A stretch of DNA of 64,000 bases, taken from positions 310,001-374,000 of the forward strand of contig LATX02000202.1 of NCBI GenBank assembly GCA_001466705.2, in the 5' to 3' direction. The stretch is from Moniliophthora roreri (Eukaryota > Basidiomycota > Agaricomycetes > Agaricales > Marasmiaceae). The position numbers and the translations under genes are program-made. Below, piece after piece: positions 22,525 through 34,899 of this stretch; position 1 is the stretch's first letter; each line of letters begins with the position of its first letter. The notes under the pieces are model-generated. The model ran no database searches and was not told the DNA's origin. It was given only the letters and a program-made list of their open reading frames with translations.

Positions 22525-22559
22525 CGGAAGTCTTCCGAAGGAAAGTCGGAACTTTTCCG
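22525..22559 (+). promoter_or_regulatory. Tandem CGG-N7-CCG sites upstream of the SDR
   Basis: CGGAAGTCTTCCG (22525-22537) and CGG-AACTTTT-CCG (22547-22559) are two everted-type sites for a Zn2Cys6 transcription factor. They are 22 bp apart, two helical turns, and 55-77 bp upstream of the ATG. The same block is present but mutated before the SDR relic at 9469. Confidence 0.55.
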
Positions 22560-22613
22560 AGACATCCCTCATATAAAGTCTCTTGCGAGGCCGGTAAGTC
22601 CTTCGAACTTCCA

Positions 22614-23518
22614 ATGGCTTCAAACTCACGTGTTATTCTAGTCACTGGTTCTAATACCGGTATCGGGTACGAATTAGTCAGATTGCTCGCTTCCAAGGGC
22701 CATACCGTCTACCTGTCTTCACGAAATGAACAGTCTGGCCAAAACGCTGTGTATGCTGTCCGCTCGTGTATCGTTATCGACCATCTAACACATTCTTCAG
22801 GAAGAAACTCAAAGAAGAACACAGCCTCAATGTCAAGTACGTTCGGTTAGATGTGACCGACGAGCAGTCTGTCACTTCAGCGAAAGATATCATCGAAGAG
22901 GCAGAGGGGAAACTAGATGCGCTCGTCAACAATGCCGGTAAGTGGCCCGCATATCCACCCTCGAGTACTTCTTACCATACCCAAGGCATCGTCATCTTCA
23001 GTTCCATGCCTAGCCAACTCGACATTAATCAAGTCAATGAAATTTTAAACACCAACTACCTCGGCGTCATCCGAGTTACCACCGCATTCATCCCTCTCAT
23101 TCGCAAAGCAGGAAACGGAGTCATTCTCAACGTCAGCTCCGAAGTGGGATCTCATACCGCACAAAGCCAGCTCGCTGAACGCTTCCCGCCGATTTCGGTT
23201 ATGTATTACGGTTCGAGGGCTATCTTGAACTCGTACACTATTTCGTTGGCAAAAGAATTGAAGGAGGAAGGTATAAGGGTAAATGCTGTCAGTCCTGGGT
23301 TGACAGAGACAAGGTTGTCGAATTTCAGGGGAGGAAGGTCAGCGACTGTGGGTGCTGAGGTGTTGTTGCCGTGGGTGCTTTTGAGTCCGGGTGAGGATAA
23401 GACGGGTATGTCTTCGTTTTTGTGACTACTATCTCGTATCGTGGGCTCACTGTGGAGTAGTACAGGTATCTTTTATGGACATCGGACTAATGGAAACGTT
23501 GAAGAGATTCCCTGGTGA
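22614..23518 (+). CDS. Short-chain dehydrogenase/reductase (248 aa)
   Basis: Four exons (22614-22750, 22801-22937, 22986-23405, 23466-23518) splice in phase to 248 residues. Classical SDR motifs are present: TGSNTGIG coenzyme loop near residue 12, RLDVTD, NNAG, the catalytic serine in NVSSEVGS and the active-site tyrosine. In the YxxxK motif the lysine is replaced by arginine (YYGSR), whereas the partial paralogue at 1-365 has YYGSK. The enzyme should bind NAD(P)H in the cytosol; the substrate is unknown. The substitution may reduce or change activity. Two Zn2Cys6-type sites lie just upstream. Confidence 0.9.
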
Positions 23519-23999
23519 TCCTCGCATTCGAGAGTTTCTGCTGAACTTGAGAATAACCACGCCGATAATTAACGGATTTGTTCTATATGTAAATCGGCAA
23601 TCTATTTCACTTTCGGAACGACGAATGTTCGCTTAAATGACTTCTAAATTATGGCCGGTTAGAACATCTGGAAAGATATTGGTCTCCGGTGACGCATATT
23701 CATTTAGCCCTAGTCGGAATAACAGCACAACAGTGTAAATGTATAGCGTCGACGATCATAGGCTCGGAAGCTCGGCGGACTTGGAGTTCCAAGGCGCGGG
23801 GCTTCGTTCACCGTTACGCTGCAGCTGACAATCTTCGTTCATCTCAGAAACCGTGTAGTATCGGGTACAGCAAGGAAGATATTCGACAAATGATACATGA
23901 CAAATAATATCCAATTATATATTGCGCATGCAGAAGATCTAGCGAACACAAAGAAAAGTTGCGCGGTGGCATGACCTAGAAAGTGAAGATTTATTAGCA

Positions 24000-24446
24000 G
24001 ATGTCAGCGGAGGAGCGACATAGAGGCTTCCTGACCTCGTTCTATTCGCTCTCAGAAGATTCCGGCTCGGAGCTAGGAAGCACCTCAATCCTGACCACGT
24101 TCGACCGGAAAACGTAGCCTGAAAGCCCTTGCTGCTCAATGTCAATGAGCCACCGGGAAAAGTAAACCCAGACTCAAGCAGTGACACCTCTAAGCTGTTG
24201 TTTGTAGTTCGCAGGGTATATGAATCGGTCATCGCTGTCATGGGCTCGTAAAAGCTCGGGCCGCAGTTTCGTGCTCTTGATAGGGTCATTGGCGAGCTCT
24301 TGTAACGCAGCTTCAGCGTCAGGATGTTCGGTAGGCAATTGGTAGAGCTCCCAGCTGTTGCCAATGTTCCTCCACTCATCTGTCATGCGGTTCTTAGATA
24401 AAAGGTGGATAACGAGAATGACTGATTGATACGCACCTTCCTCCAC
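24000..24446 (-). CDS. Hypothetical protein or 3' extension of the 25-kb gene
   Basis: One intron (donor GTGTCA, acceptor CAAG near 24130) links an exon with WRNIGNSWELYQLPTEHPDA and FIYPANYKQQLRG to a final exon ending EASMSLLR and a stop at about 24000. It is in the same frame as the gene ending at 24474, separated by a single TAG, so it may be its 3' part behind an unrecognised intron. No domain recognised. Confidence 0.4.
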
Positions 24447-24473
24447 CGATGACTTTGACAGTGATATGCTGTA

Positions 24474-25370
24474 CTATTCTTCTTGCTCTTCGCCTCTAGG
24501 GATTGCCTCAAAAACAGGTTTCATGAGCTTGATACGATCATCCTCTTGGAGAGGAAAGTTGATATTCGCGTCATCATCCTCCAGTTTGAAAAGCTTCACA
24601 GTTGACTCGCATCCAGCAATTGACTGTTCAAATAGGTTTCCAAGAAGATCGTCCTCAGGTTCCGCTAGGTAGGCGGTAGCATTGCGATCCTCGAATTTGA
24701 CCTCTTTAGCAAATTCATCACCGCCGAATTGGCGCCGACTGAGCCACCAGTTACTCCGTCTACCGTCTGGATGGAAATACCAATCTGCCCGGTCTATCTC
24801 TCCGACAGTCCAGAATACGGCGATCCTGAACTCCCCATCCTGAGCACGCTCATATAGAACCTCGCCGTTCCTCTTGCCTGGCCGCCATTCGAAGTTGTCT
24901 TCCGGTATAAGCAAGTACTCGTGCCCAAGAAAACGGCGATCTGTTTTAGATTGTTGTACAATCTGATCAATGACGGTGGTGTATTCGGTTGGTTGTGCGG
25001 GCGTTGAATGCTGACATGATATAGATTCTTCGTCAGAAGAATCTTCAATGATTCCATTTCGTCTGAGAGACTGGTCAAATCCGGATTCGCCGTCATCCGG
25101 TTCGGAGGACCAGCTCTCGTTCGACGAGGACTCGGAGTAGCTGGCATCGTCTTCAGCTTCCTCTTGCTCTGGTTCATCTATAAATTCCTCTTCCACAGTC
25201 TTTGCACGTTTCCTTCGATGCGAAAACGATCTGGATTTGGATGGAGTGGTGTGGGGAGTAGTGGCGTAGTTTAAATCGGAATCGGAGCTGTCTGGTTCGG
25301 GAGATGATTCTATTACTTTTCGTTTCTTGGGCGAGATATTATGGTTGCACCCGTCGTCGTCCGAGTCCAT
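24474..25370 (-). CDS. Acidic, probably nuclear protein of unknown function (298 aa)
   Basis: An intronless 298-codon frame from ATG 25370. The first 130 residues are of low complexity and very acidic (runs of Ser, Asp and Glu) with basic stretches SPKKRK and HRRKRAK that look like nuclear localisation signals. Residues from about 135 onward look folded and are rich in Trp and aromatic residues (DWYFHPDGRRSNWW), again ending acidic. I do not recognise a domain. A role in chromatin or transcription would be a guess from composition only. It may extend into 24000-24446. Confidence 0.6.
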   Translation of the reverse strand: MDSDDDGCNHNISPKKRKVIESSPEPDSSDSDLNYATTPHTTPSKSRSFSHRRKRAKTVEEEFIDEPEQEEAEDDASYSESSSNESWSSEPDDGESGFDQSLRRNGIIEDSSDEESISCQHSTPAQPTEYTTVIDQIVQQSKTDRRFLGHEYLLIPEDNFEWRPGKRNGEVLYERAQDGEFRIAVFWTVGEIDRADWYFHPDGRRSNWWLSRRQFGGDEFAKEVKFEDRNATAYLAEPEDDLLGNLFEQSIAGCESTVKLFKLEDDDANINFPLQEDDRIKLMKPVFEAIPRGEEQEE

Positions 25371-28300
25371 GGTAGAGTGAAGGTGAAGACGAGATTAAGT
25401 GTATTTCGTAATCAGTGGTGGCTGTGCCTTAGCCAGTCCAAGCGACTCGCCTACCCATGACTGTAGGTAACCAATGTATATGATCTCTCATGAAGCTACA
25501 TAACGAAGCAGAATTTCACTACGCTATTCCAGATCACTCGTTTACAAAGCCTCACTTTTAACGCCTCCGTCGTTCTGATCAACACCAACGAGTAAGCGGT
25601 CGTTCCAAATAATGAACACAGAAACATGCCTTTGTTGGAACTCGAAAGCACTCAGATAGCGGTAATTTCGTTTCCTCAGCTTCTGTAATGTCAAGCACCG
25701 GCCGGTTCTGCACCGAGCGATACACAGGCTTGTAAATAGTAGCCCCGCATTAATGACAGCGTGTGGATTTGAACAAACCGGCATTCTTCTTCGGATATGG
25801 TAACGACAACCCCGACTGCCCTTAGAATCATCAGAAGAGTTACGACGAAGACCTTATATGGGATACATACCAGCGTTGCTGACCAGCGCACCCAGTGTTT
25901 CTTCCTAATGGCCTTTCAATCGTCGTCAATCACATCCAGCCAAGGATCCACCGACTGTCACCCCCACGTCCCAAGACAACTATCCATTCCATTTTCATCG
26001 CATAATCCGCAGAGCTCGTAAAGCACACTGAGCCAACACCTGTGATGATACGTAAGTGAGCAAACTGAACGTTAGAGGTATTAGACTCACATACTGGCTA
26101 GTCCAACGAGTGCATAGCAGGGAGGCATGCACGGCACAGGGAGGGATATTGTCATATTTGGGAGATACTGAAGGTATGTGATGTGGACCGGGTCTGTAAA
26201 CGACAGTGCTAGCGTTCCGAATCGGCTTTATCGGATATAGAGAGAGAGCGTCAGTGGGATACACGCCAATCCTGGGTAGACGGCAGTACCTGTCACTGCG
26301 ATCCAGTCTGGCGCTGACTTGATGACCTCCTTGCAGAAGGAAACAGGAAGCTAGCAGTATACAGTTCAACCATGTACATCTTCCTGATATTGTTTATCGC
26401 GGGTGAAAACGAGCCATCGACAACCAGGCGCATCCATGAGTTCTAGGCTGCGAACACGGAAGATTCACTATGGCAGACAGTATGCTAGTCGAAGCACGGC
26501 CGGAGAAAGAAGGGCAGCAACTGACAAAACGCAACGCACTCCTTCCCAATCTTTGCACCAGCCTTGCACTGTTCACGTTCATTGTAATAGCGCACCTGAC
26601 AGCAGCAGTATCAGCATGCGGCAGCATCCAGGCGGAAGAGCTGAAAACATACTTATCTGCTAAACAAGCATCCCATATTCCTGGCTTCATTCAGACTCCG
26701 TAGCTCGAAACCGCTATCAGGGCTCGGAACACCTATACCATCATTCGTTAGCATAAGGCTTAGCTGGTAAAGACAGCAATCTCACTATGCTGCGCCACGA
26801 CACTGCCTCTTCCTCTAGGATCCCAGTAACACGAACCCCATCTTTCCCGTTCAAACACATCTCACACTCTCCAAGTCTCCTTCATCAGACCAGACCAGAA
26901 GAGTGGACGATTCACTGGTTCGTCACACCCATCATCTCGGGGAAAGGTGTCAGGGTCTTTGAAAGGGAGAGCGAGAGAATGACATATGACCGTGGACATG
27001 AGCGCAGGATTATTGTTAACAGACAGCATCAGTTCTCCGTGTAAGGTAGTAAAATTGCCGGCTTACCTTTGGGCTTTCCACCCCTTCTTCCTGATACACT
27101 CGCTCATGTCCCGACAACGATATGGGACTTGCTGTTCTTTCGTATAGTCAGCTTTCTACCTCTCTCGACTACAGGAAGATAAACTCACAGCCGAATCGCT
27201 CACGGAAGCGAAAACCTGTTCCCCGTTCAGAAAGTGTCGTTTCTGCAATTTGTGGTTGAATTCCCGTATTGACAACATAATTCGTTTGCATTCTGAGCGC
27301 AGAAGATTTTGCGAGGTAGTGCGCCTGGAGTATCAAAGAGCGATCACGGCAAACTTCATTGGGAGGTGTAAGTGCCGGAGCTTCTGAGGGTCGAATCATG
27401 AATCATCATCGATGAGATGCCAGTCGACATGACCTGCGCAACGCGTCATTTTCTGTACACGAAAAGACTGAACGAGAAATGTACCTCATTCTAATGAACA
27501 TGCTTCTTTGCATTGACCGATTGGTCTAGAGCCGGCATTGTAAGACTCTTGGAAATAGCGCGTGTGGCGTCAAGAAACGGCCCCCGGAGGAAACTTAAGC
27601 ATTCATACTCAATATAGTTAAGTACCGCCAAAAGCTCTGGCCGCAAGCTCGGGCAAGCTCTAGATGTGTTCTCCAAGAGCTTGGTGTCCACTTGTAATGG
27701 AAAGCTTTCCGTATGAGGATGGAGCTATTTTGCGAGCCTGGACGACGATGACGTGTCGCGCATGAGCCCAACGAAAAACTTCCGCATAACGATACACGCA
27801 CCATGACTTTGCCACCAATAATTCCTAGCTCATCTAGGTTGCCCTGAACGTGCATGAATCCACCCCTCGCCCCCAAAGAGCAAAAGTTGTACGGTGCTAG
27901 TGACCTCCCCAGGTGCCAATCCGGCCTTCCTTCGCCCTCCTTCACAACGTCTAACGAGTCGAGGATTTTAATACACGACCAAGAGCAACTCTGGTCCAAA
28001 TAGCCTCCTCAGAAAAAAAGTTTCGAGAGGCGTTGACGCTTCCTATGCAGAGATCCTTCCAAAAAGTTGGATGGCGGGTTGACTTCCGAGTTTTCCTCAA
28101 TTCGTGGTCATGAAAGGGCACGAATCCGAATCCTGCTAAATGGTGTCAAGAAAAGATCACAACTTGAGAAATTGAATGACAACTCACCTATTTACGTTTC
28201 CCCAAAGATCGACCTTGATCACTCTCTTTATGTACTGGCGCTCCATTTTCATCCGCTGGGTGCCGTTCTATTCCTTCCTCCCGACTCTTGGTGCGTGGGG

Positions 28301-30476
28301 GCTAGACCCGGCTTTAACGAAATTGGCAAATTGGATGAAACGATTCCGCGAAGTGGGCGCGGTGACCCGATGATGATGATGGTGATGGACAAAGGAATGT
28401 TCGCGTCAAAATCGTCCTCGGCTACCACCTGACTTGTTCTCAACCCCTTCCAGCTCCGACCAGCTAGATTAGGTTCTTGGAAAAGGGCCTCAAACTATGG
28501 TTGGTGCAGGAATATTTCTTCTTGTTCTGTATTTACCCATGTTTATTCCGATTGTGGGGAAAACCGGTTTTCAAACGCAGCGCGAGGCTGCATCTACATT
28601 AGCTCGTTCATCAAGAATTCTTGTGCACAATGGCGGTCTCAATGGCAGCCAAGCTGAATTAGGATGTATACTGAATCGTCTTTACAATTGCCCAAACCCG
28701 GGGAAGCAGTCGAAGCAATCCTTCAGCTCATCTTTTTCTGGCAAAAAGTCCAATTCATCCCACTCTCCTATATCGCTCATTCCGGTCTCGTTTATACCTA
28801 CGACTCCTGGGAAGAGGCCACCTATCTGCGGGTGGTCGTTACCCAAAGCCATGCTTGTCAAATCTCGCGGTCATTTCCTATGGTCTGGCTCAGAACCCCG
28901 CCGCACTGTGCAACGGTATCACGAGTCTATGTCTGATTCTCTGTGCACAACAGACTGGTACGCAGCATTATGTCGTACCTGGTCTCACTTGTGCTCAGGA
29001 GCAGCCTCCATAATACACCCTCCAGGAGATCGGGACGTTATTACTGCTTCAAGTGCAAGGGCCGGGAGCACAGGTCTTCATTAAGTGGACGAAGGCTGAT
29101 CCTTCCGCTCGAATGAGATGTAAGCATCTGCGACATCTTTTAGTGTGGAGTGTCCTGTTGACCTAAAATTGGAACAACGACTAAAATATTGTACTACAGA
29201 TGCCAGGCTACTATTCCTTACTTGAAGACTACTGAAGGGCTGCCACGGGCATCGCGGCAAATGCCAGAACATTCGGGTCCAGGCAAGCGCGCACTATCCG
29301 TGCCTCCTTTTCTTAGTCGTAAACTGAGCTCACTACCCTGCCAGGGTGCCCTTTCCGAATATCGGCTTCGGATAAGGCGCTTTGAAGCAGTACCCGTCCA
29401 TCGGACGATCTTTTTTGGACAGTCTGGGATCGTCCATGATTGAGATGAAACGAGAGCTAATTTTTTTTTACCCCGTATACCCAGCTCCGTCACCGTGGGC
29501 ACCTATATAGGAGTTGCGTGGGCGATGTAAGGATATTCAAAAAGAGGAGCGATTGAAATCGTACCAAGGCGTGCTGCAAAAAGCAGGTGCGTGACCAGGC
29601 TCAAATAACGAGTTGATTTACGAAAATAATAGACAGTGTTGCTTTTACTATCCGTTTTATTGCGGTACCTGCATGAAACCAGGGGGAAAGCTTCCGAACC
29701 TGGAACATTACGCACCGTTTCCCATGCCAGACGTGAAACATCAAGCAACTGTCATGGATATCTTTCACAACTGGTGCTACCATGCTGGTGTCAGCATGCC
29801 AGCTTCGGCATAAACTGCATTCGCACCGTAGTTGCTGGCAACCATCCCTCGAGTTCAGAACACTTCGATAGCGAAGAGAATGAGATAAGAACTCTGTGTC
29901 CCGCAATGATCGAACGTCTGTAATTCGCTCTCTGGTGCAGAGATTGCTGTGCTTTGAACCGACCCCACATCAAAAAACCAAATCCGATATACTTCTCTTC
30001 ACGGCATGAACGATAAAACCTCCGGAGTCAAATAGATTATGAAAATGCACGAAGTACGCTGGCTCCTTCGAGTACTTGATAGTCAACCCGCCTTCAAACT
30101 ACAGTGATGCTGCGTGCAGAAGTAGGTCGTGTGGTAGAGCCAGATGATCGTGGCCGTGGTAAAAGGGGGAAAGAGACGCGGCACGAGTTGCCGCTCGACA
30201 ATGACTCTCCTCTCATCTCATCTCCCATCACGGCCCCCGGCGGCTCTTATATTAAGGGGTCTCTGTTCACTATCCAAGTTTTTAAGCCTTGTGCAACGGC
30301 CACAGATTTACGGCACGAAAGAATTCATTCTTTCACAGAAGCGGTATGTCAAGGGGTGAAGCTGTCGTTTGGTGATGCTGGGAAATGGAGAAATGATGTA
30401 GCCAGGCCGGTAGATTTTCCGCAATTGGTTTAGTATTCAACAAGCTGATAATACATAAACAATTTACAGTGAAAAT
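25371..30476. other. Poorly readable region with scattered open frames
   Basis: Several frames look partly coding but gave no complete gene. Minus 25542-25891 and 25995-26369 contain hydrophobic stretches. Minus 27491-27720 is a possible last exon with KLLENTSRACPSLRPELL. Plus 28497-29084 is open in two frames. I recognise no family in any of them; eroded genes or heavily spliced genes are equally possible. Confidence 0.3.
26470..26703 (+). CDS. Possible small membrane protein (77 aa)
   Basis: A short frame with a charged N-terminus and one hydrophobic span (TSLALFTFIVIAHLTAAVSA, about residues 30-49). No relatives recognised and codon evidence is weak; it could be chance. Confidence 0.2.
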   Translation: MADSMLVEARPEKEGQQLTKRNALLPNLCTSLALFTFIVIAHLTAAVSACGSIQAEELKTYLSAKQASHIPGFIQTP

Positions 30477-31938
30477 ATGGTACTCAAGGATTCGATCACG
30501 TCGTCCATGTCGGTGCATCCGTTGATCACAAATAGCCTCATCGTCGCTGTCCTCGATAGCCTACTCTACGGCGTCTTCTTGCTCCTCAACGCATTTTGTA
30601 CCAGTCTTTTCATCCGGAGGTACAAGTCAAATAGCACCGAAGATGCTCGTAGCTACTGGTTCAAAAATCCCATGATCGTCGGCGCACTGAGTCTATTTAT
30701 CTGTGTCACTGGGGTGAGTTTCTGACGCGTTTTCATGATATGATTCTCATCTAATTCTAGCATTGGACTTGTACGATCTTCGACTTTTTCCAAGGCTTTG
30801 TCGCATTCAAGGGTGGAACACAACCAGTTGAATACTATGACGATCCGTCTAGACCTTCCCGTATTGCCAGGGTTGCATTCCTCAGTCTTTCCGTTCTAAT
30901 AGCTGACGGCATGATGGTATGTGGCTTCTCAACCTCGCACGAGCATATGGGCGAACCATCTAAATTTCAGGTGTACCGTTTATGGATAGTCTGGAGCTTT
31001 AATATACTTATAATCATCTTTCCTTGCATTACGCTCCTCGGCTATTTAGGTAAACAGTCATTTGACTCCAACTCCCCATCATGCGCCATTGGCTGATCTC
31101 TCCTTGGCTGAATAGTAACAGCGACTGGCACACTACTTTTTCCGCTTATAAATGGCCTCTCTACGGGGGAATTCTTGGTTAAGGGAGGCAAGCCGTGGGT
31201 TCTGTCGCAGGTTGTCTTCATTGTCTTGTGCGTATCGTTATTTTGTCCCCAAATTCACAATGAGGCTCATTGGTTCCGACGTCTCATCAAGGACGAACGT
31301 GTACAGTACAGGTACGGACCGGACTCGCACCAATTTTGCTTGCTGATCCCTTGTTATCCAGCTCTGATTGCGTTTCGTATCTGGGCCATGAATAAAGAAT
31401 ACGCTGCTGCGAATCTCGGCACGTCCAAATCCAACAGGCTAACTGCAAGTCCTGCAGAAACTTACATCCTTCGGCTCATTTCTGACATCCTTTATAGTGC
31501 ATATTCGTAATATTCATCGAAAGCGCTTTCATCTATTGGTTTGTATACCTCTCCCTTTCTTCTTGCACGCTTTATACTTATCTTGCTTCGTCCAATAGTG
31601 CATGGGGTTTCATCTTTATCGTAGCATTGGCCTGCGGTAAACAGGCTGGGTCGGTGTTCTCAGACACCTATCCGACCATCGCGGGTATCGCATTTGCGCT
31701 CATCAGCGCTCGAGTGGGTGCCGAATCTGCGAGACGCTCAAACCGCATTCAAAGTTTCACTAATCCGATATCGAGGGTCCACTTCGAAACCTTTCAGAGC
31801 ACGCGAGATCATGAAAGTGGCTTAGGGCCCGCATATTCTATGCAGGTCCATGAAAGCCAAGGGAACAGCCAGATGGACCCTCGGGAAATCGGTTACGGAA
31901 CTCAGGCGCAGCAGAAAAACGGACGTGCAGGACTCTAA
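30477..31938 (+). CDS. Fungal seven-membrane-span protein
   Basis: Multi-exon gene whose first exons are 30477-30713 and 30761-30916, followed by exons from 30971, about 31120, about 31370 and 31600 to the stop at 31938. Several strongly hydrophobic helices are separated by typical family signatures: HWTCTIFDFFQGFVAFKGG, a short loop with YYDDPSRPSRIARVAFL, VYRLWIVW, then IFIESAFIYW and DTYPTIAGIAFALISARVG near the end. The C-terminal tail is hydrophilic. This family is abundant in Agaricomycetes and of unknown function, possibly receptor-like. Starts at 30477 or 30507 are both possible. It is convergent with the acyltransferase at 32627-33908. Confidence 0.75.
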
Positions 31939-32626
31939 ACAGACTCTATATTGTATCATATGACTGATTTACGATATCTATAGGAAATATTTAAATGTGT
32001 ACAATAGGGGAGTGGCTATAGAATCGACGCGCAAAGCTCAATTACCGAGAGTGGAGATCGCTCAAGTCAGATTGCGTTTTGGACCACGACGAGCGATCGC
32101 CGGTGTCTGCCGTAGTATCTTGTCAATGCACATAGAACTTGGATGCAAGATGAAGGGGACGTATGATTCTAGGAGCGTCTATCAGAAACCTAAAACCTGA
32201 ATTAATTTAACGGAAAAATGGCTATCCTCGGTTTGGGGCCCATTCAAGGACCCGAATATGTGAAGGATTCCATTTCATTCTCCCAAACAGTGCTCCGGTG
32301 AATGTTGAATTCGGATGATATTCAGTTTTTGGCGGTGCCCTTGCGAGGAACATCAAGCTGGAAGGTTTCTAAGGGCCAACATAGAGATGCATGAACTTGA
32401 AAAAGAGAGAGAGAGAGAAAGGAAGAAACCCTGATGCTAGCACGTTTGATTGTGACAGCTTGACAGCTCTCCCTGGTGGTCTAGACACTGCTATTCTCAT
32501 TTGTGCTTGTTTTCGTTCATTCTTACCGGATGCTCCTGAGCAACAGAGGAAACGGAGAGTCTATTCCTGATTCGTCTAGAATTTGGAGACATGAATAATG
32601 AAAGTTGATTAGCCCTATGCACGCCA

Positions 32627-33908
32627 CTAATTAGCCACAGTGACCCATTCTCCTTTCCAAATTCCCATAATTAGACTGATCCTCGGTACATAGTCGAAAA
32701 GGCCTCCGTGAAAGAGAGGATCCATGTAGATCGGACTACACCAGACAAACCAGCTGAACACCCAAAGGTACCCAACCCATCGTGGCCACCAAGCCTCCCC
32801 AGTGATGCTCCGAAACATATATGCCACGACCGATTCAATCGTGATACCCACAGCTTGGAGCGGGAAGAAAAGTATACTTCTTCCTGCAGTAAAGCTACGG
32901 TGCATTGCCGTGTCGCCGAACTGATGCATGAGCCCCGAAATGAGGAACGCGACGTAGCACGCGACCAAGTTATACGTCATGGTTCTGCGGTGAAGTCGTA
33001 AGATATTTGCAGCAGTATATCTTCCATACGGCAGAATCGTCTAAAGAAAATCGATAAGCTGAAAGAGCCGAAGCAGACGGTTTGAGCACTAACTGGACGA
33101 AGAAGCTGGTGCCAAGTGCGCCTATGAATGGTCTGTCAGCTGTTGAATTGAAAATGAACAAAACACCAAAAGCTTACCCCCAGAACCCACGGAGATTTGA
33201 GGCATGTTCAACGCTCCCAAAGAGCGGCGGCCATTCATATGGTTTCGATAATTTCATAGACACAGAAACTACCAAAAGGATGTCGTACATCGCTGACATG
33301 GATGTGGCAGCAGATACGCCGAAGGCTGCGGTGTTCATACACCGCCAAAAGAAGGCAGAATCTGCTACGGATGGGCCTCCAACGTGAAAGGCAGGCACGT
33401 GCCATAGATAAGTAGACACTGCATCGAGAATGAGGAGCTTTTTGATCATCAAAACTACGTGATGTGCAACGAATGGAGCCCATTCTGTTGATTGAGGAGG
33501 AAATTGAGGGAGAGCAGTTGTTGGTTCATGTGACCATCCGACACCTCGAGGGCTACAGATGAGTCTAAACGAGCTCTTCAGCCGTGAGCAGAGTGAAGAG
33601 CTGCCTGCCAATTCCTTCGTATCCTTCTTCGGTTGCAACAATCTCGTTTCGCATGGTGTATCGGCCATCATCGCCCATGTGAACGCGTTGAGCAAGAATG
33701 CGAAGAAGAATGAGCCCAAAACGTAATCTGCAACTGGGTTTCCGAGGCTCATGTCGAAGATAGTCTTGTAGAAGATGAATCCGAGCGGTATGAGACATAA
33801 TTTGCGGAAAGGTGAAGGGTTTGCTGCGATGGCAATCCAATAGGTGAGTAGATAAGTGATGATATATGATAACGATAATGGAGAGCGGGCTTGGGCTAGA
33901 CAATCCAT
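32627..33908 (-). CDS. Wax-synthase-like membrane O-acyltransferase (390 aa)
   Basis: Three exons (33908-33178, 33121-33094, 33040-32627) join in phase to 390 residues. Many hydrophobic helices cover the protein. Diagnostic stretches are GVGWSHEP, the WGRTWHQ motif created across the first intron, and SGLMHQFGD with the conserved histidine of MBOAT-type enzymes. Fungal members of this group transfer acyl or acetyl groups to alcohols, in some cases terpenoids, in internal membranes. No terpene synthase or other biosynthetic core gene is visible next to it, so the substrate is open. I chose ATG 33908; the open frame upstream lacks an ATG. Confidence 0.85.
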
Positions 33909-34899
33909 TATCTCTGCGTGAAAGAAGGGGACGAGCGCCGCGGGATGCCAGGGGAACGCTGGGAGAGAGGTGATGAGCACGATGCAACCAAAAGGTCGAG
34001 GGAAGGAAACAAACTTTGATTAAGATTTCATTTCCGAGGTGCATGAGGGCAGGCTCTACTATGTACTAAAAGGTCGGCCGTTAAAGTCTCTAGCATAAAT
34101 ACCTGCTATAAAGTGGATCCCAGATTCGACCAGAGAATATGTGCGACCGAGCTCGACCTATTCTTGGATGCGCGGTGATAAGTAGGTCCTAGGGAACCCC
34201 TATGAGTTGAGATCTAGATAGGATATCAAAATCGTAGATAATCCGTCTAGAATGTTCGCTCTGCAGCCTGAACCGTGGTCCGCTACTAACCTGCTCAGAC
34301 TTGCCTTGAGCAGGACTTGGGAGGATAGTGGTCGACCTGCAAGGCGCGCTTCCACAGAACCTCGGCTCACGTGCAGTGTCATCAAACTTTCTGATTGGCT
34401 ACTCCTGTTTGGTTCGAGCAAATATCTGTTCGCTGTCATCAACGACGAGCAACCTTTACTCATAATCAGTCATTCTACAAGCGACCATGGCTTTTTTGGT
34501 TTGATTCTTATGTAGCGGTGAGCAGCGAATTCCCCAACTTTTATTCTCAACTGATCTCAGATCAGGTGCAATTTGGCCACGATCAACGAAGAACATTTAT
34601 GTGAGATGGAGCTGAAGACCTCTGAGAGGTACCCATTGGTTTCAGGCTGGATCTAGGTGAGCCTTCGTGCTCTATTAGTATCAACACCACTTCTGACATT
34701 TCTCGCTAACAGGACACTTAAAAGTCGATGGAAGTTCGATTATTCAGTCGAGAGTAACCCAGGAATTTTGAAGACAGAAATCATCGTAGAAGATAGTATA
34801 TTGCATCGAGCATCGGTACGTACAAATACAGGTTGAGCGCTATGATACAGCGTCCTGAACGGTCATTTTTCACAGGACATAATAACAACAAAGAGGATC
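33909..34899. other. Intergenic, no gene seen
   Basis: Upstream region of the acyltransferase and 3' flank of the 35-kb DUF6699 gene. No convincing coding sequence. Confidence 0.35.

Noticed and set aside
26394..26690. Minus-strand ORF opposite the possible small membrane protein
   Set aside because: Composition looks like the antisense of the plus frame; no domain or splice context.
28497..29084. Long plus-strand frames first suspected to be part of a P450
   Set aside because: No heme-binding or ExxR motif, and two frames are open at once, so no gene could be assigned.
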